From positions 1 through 7,320 of the forward strand of contig JANXTJ010000222.1 of the NCBI GenBank assembly GCA_025352485.1: 7,320 nt of DNA. Reading direction: 5' to 3'. Both the position numbers and the translations under genes were made by a program. Shown here piece by piece: positions 1 to 5,927 of the stretch. This DNA comes from Salinibacterium sp. GTDB taxonomy: Bacteria > Actinomycetota > Actinomycetes > Actinomycetales > Microbacteriaceae. Below the pieces are notes generated by a model. The model was not told the DNA's origin. It searched no databases and worked only from the letters and a program-made list of their open reading frames with translations. Numbering within the stretch: position 1 is the first letter of the stretch; every line of letters starts with the position of its first letter.

Positions 1-2
1 GT

Positions 3-74
3 CAGCGCTCAGTGCATAGCGCCGTTGAGCCGATGCTCAAGCCCATCGCGAACAACCTCGGACGCCTTGACTAG
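3..74 (+). CDS. C-terminal end of an unidentified plus-strand gene (partial)
   Basis: The window opens inside a possible plus-strand reading frame that stays open from base 3 to a TAG stop at 72-74. It gives 23 residues ending in PMLKPIANNLGRLD. Third codon positions are mostly G or C (18 of 23), as in the confident genes here, and the other two plus frames do not give a sensible gene end. The stop overlaps the stop of the minus-strand gene 71-361 in the shared bases CTAG, a compact convergent arrangement. The fragment is too short to assign a family, and I recognise nothing in it. The main alternative is that this is chance open frame. Confidence 0.4.
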   Translation, partial: QRSVHSAVEPMLKPIANNLGRLD

Positions 75-361
75 ACGGTGGCTGCACCAGGTCCCTCAAC
101 CGAAGATTTTGCCAGCGCGACGATGACAAGAAACCCGCCCACTATTGGCACGCACGCGATCAGCGTGTACCAAGCGGAATAGCCCGCGTCGCGCAGTCTG
201 CCGAACATCAGTCTCACCAGTGCGACCACGGTCGGCACGCCCCAAACGATCAGGAACAGTCGTAGGCCGGCGATCACCGGCGGCGACCCAGCAGGGCCGA
301 CCCCCACGCAGGCGGAATGAGCCGCCGAGCCGAGGCTTGGATGGGCTCTGATAACACACAC
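71..361 (-). CDS. Short DUF805-like membrane protein
   Basis: This 96-residue frame resembles the C-terminal half of DUF805 proteins, small inner-membrane proteins of unknown function. The key stretch is GRLRDAGYSAWYTLIACVPI at about residues 54-73. It matches the family pattern of an R-R/L-x-D-x-G-x-S-x-W motif leading into a helix with a conserved P-x-V/I-G, followed by a polar tail with GPG. Two membrane segments are visible, roughly residues 29-50 and 63-83. The usual N-terminal half, with an aromatic-rich first segment, is missing, so the gene is either a naturally short relative or a remnant. The true start is uncertain: residues 1-25 do not look membrane-like and no clear Shine-Dalgarno supports the ATG at 361, while a GTG at 307-305 would give a 78-residue protein. 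No functional link to the polysaccharide operon is apparent. Confidence 0.5.
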   Translation of the reverse strand: MCVIRAHPSLGSAAHSACVGVGPAGSPPVIAGLRLFLIVWGVPTVVALVRLMFGRLRDAGYSAWYTLIACVPIVGGFLVIVALAKSSVEGPGAATV

Positions 362-584
362 GACGATCCAGTGCTTTCAGGTGATGCGCAGGAAATAACT
401 CGCTCCCGGATTTACACATATGAAATCAGGCTTGTAGTCGCCCAGAATTCACAGAAATCTCTTCTCGGAGCCCCATAAAGCCCCCCCTCGTTCGGGGGGC
501 ACCAATCCCGCCCGCCGCCCGCTCCGGAACCCAAGTGCGGCCGGGACCACTTCCTGGCCGACATTCGACAAGGAGTTCATCATC
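362..584. other. Non-coding region between divergent genes
   Basis: This 223-base stretch lies between the start of the DUF805-like gene (minus) and the start of the exported Ser-rich protein (plus), so it should hold promoters for both. The part from about 391 to 465 is clearly more AT-rich than its surroundings and is the likeliest promoter zone, but I could not find a convincing -35/-10 pair. The part from 500 to 569 is very GC-rich. A G/C hairpin (480-500) and a strong ribosome binding site (570-575) are the only discrete elements seen. No credible gene is encoded here. Confidence 0.5.
480..500 (+). promoter_or_regulatory. G/C-only stem-loop upstream of the Ser-rich protein gene
   Basis: GCCCCCC (480-486) pairs perfectly with GGGGGGC (494-500) across the seven-base loop CTCGTTC. 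It would lie about 85 bases upstream of the ATG at 585, in the leader if the promoter is further left. On the plus strand it is preceded by ATAAA and has no T-run after it. Read on the minus strand it is followed by GCTTTAT, so it could instead act as a terminator for leftward transcription coming out of 585-1127. Its role is not determined by the sequence. Confidence 0.45.
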
Positions 585-1127
585 ATGAACAAGTTAACGA
601 AAACATCCGCATTTGGTCTCGCCGGTGTTGCCGCCGTCGCTCTAGCCGTGGGGGCCGCAGGCCCCGCAATGGCATCGACGTCGGAGACGGGGATTGCCGC
701 AACGAGTGCCGTCTCGGCATCCTCGCAGCAGCACAGGTCCTCTAACCAGTGGGACTCGTCCAACTTCCGAAACACTCTGGACGCCCAGGCCTCTGCTGCT
801 TTCGAACTGCGACTCGACGCGGTTTTGGACGGCCAGACGCGCTACAACTCCGAGGCCAACCAGCAGGCATCGCAGTCGTCATCGCAGTCGTCATCGTCAG
901 CAGCAGCGGATACGCAGGTGCAGTTGCAGGCCCAGGCCCAGGGTTCGGTGGTTTCGGATTCACGTTCCTCCGATGAGAACCGCGACAATTCTCGCCTCGA
1001 CGTGGGAGCTGGCGTCAATGTTGGGCTCGGGCTCGGAGTGCAGAGCGACTCGAACCGTGATGACAGCAGCAACTCCCGCAGCGACTTGAGCCTCGGGCTG
1101 GGAATCGGTGCGCTGCTCGGCCGCTAA
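585..1127 (+). CDS. Exported Ser-rich low-complexity protein
   Basis: The product has 180 residues. The start is secure: AAGGAG at 570-575 lies nine bases before the ATG. Residues 1-30 form a classic Sec signal peptide, with K3 and K6, a hydrophobic Ala/Val/Leu core, and an A-x-A site ending at A30. The mature part of about 150 residues is dominated by Ser, Asn, Gln, Asp and Ala. It holds a Ser/Gln tract (about residues 96-108), a Gln/Ala stretch (about 111-120) and two Gly/Leu-rich patches (about 140-152 and 167-180) separated by an Asp/Arg/Ser segment. There are no cysteines, no membrane anchor and no LPXTG sorting motif, so it is probably released or loosely attached to the wall. I do not recognise a family. 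It stands alone, convergent with the polysaccharide operon, from which it is separated by the hairpin at 1149-1181. A surface or matrix role is only a guess from composition and location. Confidence 0.85.
   Translation: MNKLTKTSAFGLAGVAAVALAVGAAGPAMASTSETGIAATSAVSASSQQHRSSNQWDSSNFRNTLDAQASAAFELRLDAVLDGQTRYNSEANQQASQSSSQSSSSAAADTQVQLQAQAQGSVVSDSRSSDENRDNSRLDVGAGVNVGLGLGVQSDSNRDDSSNSRSDLSLGLGIGALLGR
869..898 (+). repeat. 12-base tandem repeat within the Ser-rich gene
   Basis: The 12-base unit ATCGCAGTCGTC occurs at 869-880 and again, identically, at 881-892, followed by the partial unit ATCGTC at 893-898. It encodes the Ser/Gln tract. Because the unit is a multiple of three, gain or loss of copies would change protein length without breaking the frame. 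Confidence 0.8.
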
Positions 1128-1148
1128 GCATTTGCGGCGAGCGTAAGT

Positions 1149-1181
1149 CAGTGTGGCCCATCATCATGGTGGGCCACACTG
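1149..1181. terminator. Strong hairpin terminator between convergent genes
   Basis: CAGTGTGGCCCA (1149-1160) is the exact reverse complement of TGGGCCACACTG (1170-1181), a 12-base-pair stem. The nine-base centre can pair further (T-G, C-G and A-T), leaving a three-base loop TCA. It lies 21 bases after the stop of the Ser-rich gene and 31 bases beyond the stop of the UDP-glucose dehydrogenase gene, so it can serve both transcripts. There is no T-run on either side; hairpins without a U-tract are common at gene ends in high-GC actinobacteria. Confidence 0.8.
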
Positions 1182-1212
1182 CTGCGCGCAATCAAAGCAG
1201 AGTGTGATCGGG

Positions 1213-2634
1213 CTAGCTCGGGATGAGCGCCTCGTCGCGCACGTCGGAGACGAGCGCGACCGTCTTGGGCTGTGCGGGTCGCCCCAGCGCCCGGTACTCC
1301 CACCCCTTGTCGCGATAGTCGTCGGCATCGAGAGCATGACGCCCATCGACGACCCGCCGATGAGCGACGAGAGCACCCAAATCCTTTGGGTCGGCGTCGC
1401 GAAACTCCTGCCATTCGGTGAGCAGCGCAACCACATTCGCGCCGCGCACCGCTTCTTCGAGGGAGTCGGCGTAGCTTAATTCTGGGTACGAACGTCGAGC
1501 GTTTTCGTTGGCTTGGGGGTCATAAACCAACACAGAGGCGCCCTCCGCCGCGAGAAGCCGGGCGACGTCTAGCGCGGGCGCATCCCGAATATCGTCGGAG
1601 TTCGGCTTGAAAGCCGCACCGAGGGCCGCGACTTTCACGCCGACAAGCGAACCGCCGACAATTTCCCGCACCAGATCGACGGTGCGGGTTCGGCGGCGCT
1701 GGTTGATGGCGTCGACTTCGTGCAGGAAGGCAACGGCTTGGCCGACGCCAAGTTCTCCGGCGCGGTGAGCGAAGGCGCGAATATCTTTCGGGAGGCACCC
1801 GCCTCCGAATCCGAGCCCAGGTTTCAGGAAGCGTCCGCCGATTCTGCTGTCGTGCGATAGTGCTGTGGCCAAGAGGTTGACGTCGGCTCCGGTGGCCTCG
1901 CACACCTCCGCCATGGCGTTGATATACGAGATCTTGGTCGCCAAGAAGGAGTTCGCCGCGACCTTCACCAGCTCTGCCGTCGACAGATCACAGACCACCA
2001 GCGGCGTACCGAGGTTGAGAATCGGCTCAAACGCCGCACGCAGCTGCGCCTCGGCCCAGCTGCTCGAAACTCCGAAGACAAGACGGTCCGGCTGAAGAGT
2101 GTCTTTTACGGCATACCCCTCCCGGAGGAACTCTGGGTTCCAGGCCAGTTCGACCTCTTCCCCCGCCGGAGCAACACGATGCACGATGTCTGCGAGGCTG
2201 GCAGCGGTGCCGATCGGCACCGTTGACTTTCCCACGATCAGGGATCTGCGCGTGAGGTGACTGGCCAACTCGGTCACCGCCAATTCGACATAGGTGAGGT
2301 CGGCAGCGTTCGATTCTTTCGATTGCGGCGTTCCAACACACACGAAGTGCACGTCTCCCCACGCGGCGGCGTGGGCGAAGTCATCCGTGAAATGGAGCCG
2401 ACCCGAGTCGAGGGCTTCTGCGAGCCTCTCGGGCAGCCCCGGCTCGTAAAACGGTACGCGCCCAGACTTGAGAGCGTCGAGCTTGGCGAGGTCGACGTCA
2501 ACGCCGAGCACTTCGAAGCCCAGAATCGCCATGCAGACGGCGTGGGTGGCGCCGAGATAGCCCGTGCCAATCACGGTCATTCTCGGCCTATCGACAATCG
2601 GGTGCGTAGCTGCAATGCCAGCGGTGTCATCCAT
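1213..2634 (-). CDS. ugd: UDP-glucose 6-dehydrogenase
   Basis: This 473-residue enzyme oxidises UDP-glucose twice with NAD+ to UDP-glucuronate in the cytoplasm, supplying the uronic acid precursor for a surface polysaccharide. The family hallmarks are present in order: dinucleotide-binding GTGYLG (residues 23-28); VCVGTPQ (98-104); GKSTVP (135-140); EFLREG (168-173); the ELVKVAANSFLATKISYIN helix with conserved K224 and N228; GFGGGCLPKD (275-284) with catalytic C280; and AAFKPNSDDIRDAP (340-353) of the UDP-binding domain. The C-terminal GRHALD (431-436) has His where GRN is more usual. The length is normal apart from an extra 18 or so residues before the Rossmann fold. The ATG at 2634 is preferred over the ATG at 2580 because GAGGAG lies six bases upstream. 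It is the last gene of the operon, 52 bases after the preceding stop, and its own ribosome site suggests independent initiation on a shared mRNA. GDP-mannose dehydrogenase is homologous, but overall similarity favours UDP-glucose. Confidence 0.95.
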   Translation of the reverse strand: MDDTAGIAATHPIVDRPRMTVIGTGYLGATHAVCMAILGFEVLGVDVDLAKLDALKSGRVPFYEPGLPERLAEALDSGRLHFTDDFAHAAAWGDVHFVCVGTPQSKESNAADLTYVELAVTELASHLTRRSLIVGKSTVPIGTAASLADIVHRVAPAGEEVELAWNPEFLREGYAVKDTLQPDRLVFGVSSSWAEAQLRAAFEPILNLGTPLVVCDLSTAELVKVAANSFLATKISYINAMAEVCEATGADVNLLATALSHDSRIGGRFLKPGLGFGGGCLPKDIRAFAHRAGELGVGQAVAFLHEVDAINQRRRTRTVDLVREIVGGSLVGVKVAALGAAFKPNSDDIRDAPALDVARLLAAEGASVLVYDPQANENARRSYPELSYADSLEEAVRGANVVALLTEWQEFRDADPKDLGALVAHRRVVDGRHALDADDYRDKGWEYRALGRPAQPKTVALVSDVRDEALIPS

Positions 2635-2640
2635 TTGTGT

Positions 2641-2646
2641 CTCCTC
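2641..2646 (-). promoter_or_regulatory. Ribosome binding site that fixes the ugd start
   Basis: GAGGAG on the minus strand lies six bases before the ATG at 2634. It supports that start over the internal ATG at 2580, which would begin directly at the nucleotide-binding strand. Confidence 0.8.
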
Positions 2647-2686
2647 AATTCGGGGTGTGAGGGCATGATGTGACGCTTCAGAAGAT

Positions 2687-3784
2687 CTAGCCAGAGGTGC
2701 AGGCGATGTTGCTGAGGCCGCGGGCCGCGCCGGTGACGATATTGCTGCAGCTCACTGTGTTGCCGAGAACAGGGGTCAAATTGATGCCGTATCCGGGCCC
2801 ATTCACGTCTAAGAGATTGTTGGTGAAGTGGTTGCGAGTGCCCCACCCATCCAGAATTTGGTGCGTCTGGAAGCCGTCGTTGACCGAGTTGACGCCGTGG
2901 TTGTGGTCGATTGTCCAGTCGTTCCCTTTGACGTCGATCCAGGAATCCGCGCCGGACTGCACCATCCCGACACCGTCCAGAACGTTCTGTGAGACCGTTC
3001 CCCCCGTTGTTCCCTCCTTGATATCAATGTTCTCGGCCGTGGTGTGAGAAACCGTGTTTGCAGTGATCGTGTTGTGGTCGCTGCGGTCGGGCTGGCAGCT
3101 CGAATAGCTGCACCAGTTCTTCTGCGCACTCCCGACGTAAATCCCTTCACCAAACTTTGCCTTCAAGAGTCCGGTGTTGCTGACGGTATTTCGGATCACC
3201 ACGTTGTTCGAGCTGGCCGATCGCAGATGGATGCCTTCGTCACCGATCCCGGTCACGGTGAGCCCTTCGATGGTGTTGTTGTTCGCGGCATCCGTCACCA
3301 CTCCCTTTTGCCCGTTCGTGACACCGAACCCGAGGAGATGCCAGTAGGACGCGCCGTCGAGGTGAAGCACATAACCGGAGCCGGTCGTACCCCCATCGAG
3401 TTTCGAATCAGCCGACCCACACAGCCAAATCGGTGAAGCGGCACTTCCCGCCGCCTTCCCGAGAAACTGCCCCACGAACGTCCCCGGGGCGAGCCGGATG
3501 ACCGTCCCCGGTTGGGCCGCCGCCAGTGCAGCCTCCAAATCCTTAGTCGTCGAAACGGTGACGGTCGCGGGAGGGCACGTCGACGGCGCACTGGATGACG
3601 GTGGCGACGTCGGGCCTGGCGTCGGGACGGTTGCAGGGCTCACGCTCGGTGTCGGCGAGACTGACACGGATGAAGCGCTGAGGCTGTTGTAACGCGAGAG
3701 GGAGACGGCGGCCACCACAATGGCGACAGTGAGCATCGTCGCGAGTACGGCAATAACGACGGCCATGATCCGTTGGCGATTCAT
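2687..3784 (-). CDS. Membrane-anchored parallel beta-helix protein (putative polysaccharide lyase or epimerase)
   Basis: The product has 365 residues. An uncleaved-looking N-terminal membrane segment (about residues 7-29) is followed by a Ser/Thr/Pro linker (about 34-71) and then an extracellular domain. The linker suggests it spans part of the cell wall. The domain opens with a pattern typical of pectate-lyase-like beta-helices: AALAAAQPGTVIRLAPGTF at about 85-103. It continues with Asn-rich rungs such as NNNTIEGLTVTGIGDEGIHL (168-187), NNVVIRNTVSNTG, FGEGIYVGSAQKNW (211-224) and HNTITANTVSHT. Six cysteines (70, 122, 225, 230, 346, 362), with 225 and 230 in one loop, could form disulphides. 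Such domains are found in polysaccharide lyases, hydrolases and epimerases; I cannot identify the catalytic residues or substrate. The ATG overlaps the previous stop as ATGA and has no good Shine-Dalgarno, so translation is probably coupled. It sits between a beta-helix gene and ugd, which supports a role on the operon's polymer. Confidence 0.85.
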   Translation of the reverse strand: MNRQRIMAVVIAVLATMLTVAIVVAAVSLSRYNSLSASSVSVSPTPSVSPATVPTPGPTSPPSSSAPSTCPPATVTVSTTKDLEAALAAAQPGTVIRLAPGTFVGQFLGKAAGSAASPIWLCGSADSKLDGGTTGSGYVLHLDGASYWHLLGFGVTNGQKGVVTDAANNNTIEGLTVTGIGDEGIHLRSASSNNVVIRNTVSNTGLLKAKFGEGIYVGSAQKNWCSYSSCQPDRSDHNTITANTVSHTTAENIDIKEGTTGGTVSQNVLDGVGMVQSGADSWIDVKGNDWTIDHNHGVNSVNDGFQTHQILDGWGTRNHFTNNLLDVNGPGYGINLTPVLGNTVSCSNIVTGAARGLSNIACTSG

Positions 3785-5721
3785 CGGGCCGATGTTCCAG
3801 CCCGGAGCTCACGTCTCCTTGTCGCAAGATCCCGGTTGGTCCGTGGGTTTTTCGATGGAGGCTTGCTCACGCGGGAATGTTGCACCGTCAGGCCCAATTC
3901 CTCGGGTCTGACAACACCTCTCGTGAGCCGGGCGAGTGGCACTTGGTTGGCGTAGGGGTGGCGGAAGCCGATGTTTTTGCGCCCAATTCCGCTCAGTGCG
4001 GAGATCAAGACGATGAGGCCCAGGCAGATCCAGACGATCGTCAACGGCTGAAAAATCCCCGCGAGAATCACTGACAGAGGCTTGGTATTGGTCCAGTTGC
4101 TCGTGCTGTTGCCCTGCGTTACGGCGCCCGTGGCTCGCGCCGTGTCAATCGCGCTCGGTCCGGCACCGGCGACCGTGTTGCCGGAGATGGTTGCCCCTGG
4201 GTCCGACCCGATCAGCGTTATCCCATGGTTTGACACGCCCGAGAGCACGTTCCGTTCAATTTTCGCGGATGCTCCGCGCAGATAGATTCCAATGTCGGCA
4301 CCCGAGATCACGTTCTCAGCCACCGTGGAGTTAGTGACGCCCACGAGTGAAATTGCGTGTTTGATGCTGTTTTTGATTCGGTTGCCGCGAATCGTCACCG
4401 CTGTCGCGGCCTTCGACACGGCGATTCCCATCGAGTTGTTATTTACCGAATTCCCGACGACGTTTACCCCGTTGCCGCCAATGACGTTGATTCCGTAACG
4501 CGCATTGGAGTTAGCGAGGCCGTTCTCAATCGAATTATTTCCGTAACTACCGACGGGTGTGCCTGACGCATTGGGCCCATTGGCGAGCGGCCCGCCATCC
4601 AGAACGATCCCATCTCGGCCGTTGTTGTTGGCGGTGAGGCCCTTGATCAGAATCCCGGTGGATGCGCGCGTCATCGCAAATCCATCAACGGCGTTGTCGT
4701 TCACTGTGGTCGCAGAGATCGTGCTGTTTGTTACGAATCGATGAAATACGATCCCGTCTACCAAGCTGCCGCTGACATGAGTGTCAGTGACATCAACACC
4801 GTTGGAGCCGTTGACGAATAGACCGTAGGCGTTACCGACAATCGAGACGTGGGAGAGGTTGGCCGTCACGTAGCTGTAGCCGCCCGAATCACCAGAGATT
4901 GCCGACGCCACGTCGTTGATGTTCCCGGTCGGTGTCAGAGGCTTAATAATGGCGCCGTGTACCGACTTGGTAAGCGGCGGGGGCGGCGGCGAGGCAGTCT
5001 TAGCCAGCGCGCTGGCCGTCACCGCGGTTCCCGTCAGGGCAATGCCGCCGGTGCCACCGCTCCAGAAACCGAGGTTGTCGAAATCTACGTAGCTGAAGTT
5101 CGCTGTGCCGCCAATGATCCGCAAATAGGCGCGCCCGTCGGCAGTATTTGTGTCGACCGTGCCGAGGGTTTGATCCCAGCTACCGATTTTAACCGGCAAC
5201 TGGGCGGTGCCGAAGATCTTGAGCGAACCGCCCAGCCCGATGATTGAGACGAAGCCTTTGCTCGAACTAGCAAGGTGAATAGTGACTCCGTCGGGGCTTG
5301 ACAGGTCCAGCACGGCTCCTGCCTCCACCACGATGTTGTCGGTGAGAAGGTACGAGCCGTCCGGTTGGCGCACGAATGCTCCGGGGATGAGCGCTTCCAG
5401 AGATGCAAGCGTGTACGGCTGCGTCTGAGCAACAAGAACCAGATTGGGGGTCGTATCTAAGGTAACCTGATAGGGCGTGGTGGTCGCGATTCCCTGCCAC
5501 CGAGCTGCAGCCGTGATGGCACGCAGCCGGTAAATTCTCTGATCCTCTGCGGCGACCATAGCCGCTTCTTTGGCGGGATCCCCGGGGTAGGGCCGACCGG
5601 TGACCGACGGACCGGAAGACCCCGGCGCCGGGTTGGATGCCAATGCAGCACCCGGCATGGCCATGACACACGCCGCCAAGACAGCGGTGGCCGCGCCCGC
5701 GAAGATCCGCCCGGTGATCAT
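3781..5721 (-). CDS. Exported, C-terminally anchored parallel beta-helix protein (AlgG/NosD-like repeats)
   Basis: The product has 646 residues. A signal peptide (1-29, cleavage after ALA) is followed by an N-terminal region (30-130), early beta strands from about 128 to 235, and a Pro-rich loop (five prolines, 245-249). A long beta-helix (about 255-540) has rungs near 22-25 residues, such as NAYGLFVNGSNGVDV, DGIVFHRFVTNSTI, VDGFAMTR, RDGIVLDGG, RYGINVIGG and MGIAVS. A membrane segment (about 557-577) and a basic cytoplasmic tail of about 68 residues close the protein. The bulk of the protein is therefore displayed outside and tethered at its end. The rungs at about 299-375 recall the catalytic part of the alginate epimerase AlgG, but the DPHD motif expected there is replaced by FVNG. 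It may be a divergent epimerase or lyase, or a non-catalytic polymer-binding scaffold. Its ATG overlaps the repaired stop of the glycosyltransferase and its stop overlaps the next ATG, each as ATGA. Confidence 0.85.
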   Translation of the reverse strand: MITGRIFAGAATAVLAACVMAMPGAALASNPAPGSSGPSVTGRPYPGDPAKEAAMVAAEDQRIYRLRAITAAARWQGIATTTPYQVTLDTTPNLVLVAQTQPYTLASLEALIPGAFVRQPDGSYLLTDNIVVEAGAVLDLSSPDGVTIHLASSSKGFVSIIGLGGSLKIFGTAQLPVKIGSWDQTLGTVDTNTADGRAYLRIIGGTANFSYVDFDNLGFWSGGTGGIALTGTAVTASALAKTASPPPPPLTKSVHGAIIKPLTPTGNINDVASAISGDSGGYSYVTANLSHVSIVGNAYGLFVNGSNGVDVTDTHVSGSLVDGIVFHRFVTNSTISATTVNDNAVDGFAMTRASTGILIKGLTANNNGRDGIVLDGGPLANGPNASGTPVGSYGNNSIENGLANSNARYGINVIGGNGVNVVGNSVNNNSMGIAVSKAATAVTIRGNRIKNSIKHAISLVGVTNSTVAENVISGADIGIYLRGASAKIERNVLSGVSNHGITLIGSDPGATISGNTVAGAGPSAIDTARATGAVTQGNSTSNWTNTKPLSVILAGIFQPLTIVWICLGLIVLISALSGIGRKNIGFRHPYANQVPLARLTRGVVRPEELGLTVQHSRVSKPPSKNPRTNRDLATRRRELRAGTSAR

Positions 5722-5927
5722 ACGAAGCTCGATTCGGGTGTCAGAGTGGCAGCAGTTTGCCCGTCACCGCCGACCGTATCCGCATGGCGGGTCAACCAGC
5801 CCTGCTTATTCATCGTGACGAACGCGTATGCCTTGATGGGCAGTGCGACCAGAATCACCACAAAGGCAAGAATCGGCAAGATAAATATGTCGAGAGGATG
5901 CCGCTTGAGGTTTGACCCCCCTCGAAT
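5718..5927 (-). pseudogene. Out-of-frame C-terminal end of the glycosyltransferase
   Basis: In a different minus-strand frame from the gene body, 69 residues run from the duplicated site to a TGA at 5720-5718. They give IRGGSNLKRHPLDIF, then a hydrophobic segment ending VVILVALPIKAYAF, then VTMNKQGWLTR. As I recall the family, such a final membrane helix followed by an LPIK-x-Y/W-A and VTMNKQGWLTR tail is typical of actinobacterial hyaluronan-synthase-like enzymes. The frame joins the gene body exactly if one copy of the 4-base repeat at 5927-5934 is removed. Its stop then overlaps the ATG at 5721 as ATGA. As the sequence stands, this segment is not translated as part of the enzyme. Confidence 0.85.

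Noticed and set aside
694..1089. Alternative plus-strand frame within the Ser-rich gene
   Set aside because: The translation is Arg/Thr/Pro-rich with no signal or family motif, and it has no ribosome site. The 585-1127 frame has both a ribosome site and a signal peptide.
1153..1479. Plus-strand open frame starting within the terminator hairpin and running opposite ugd
   Set aside because: It begins inside the hairpin loop and overlaps the C-terminal part of a firmly identified dehydrogenase. No family features are present.
2257..2673. Plus-strand open frame of 138 codons opposite the start of ugd
   Set aside because: It is antisense to the Rossmann-fold coding region, has no ribosome site, and its product has no recognisable domain.
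4849..5247. Plus-strand open frame of 132 codons opposite the large beta-helix gene
   Set aside because: It lies wholly opposite a gene with a signal peptide, clear rung repeats and a membrane anchor. The translation is Arg/Gly-rich with no recognisable motif, as expected for antisense frames in GC-rich DNA.
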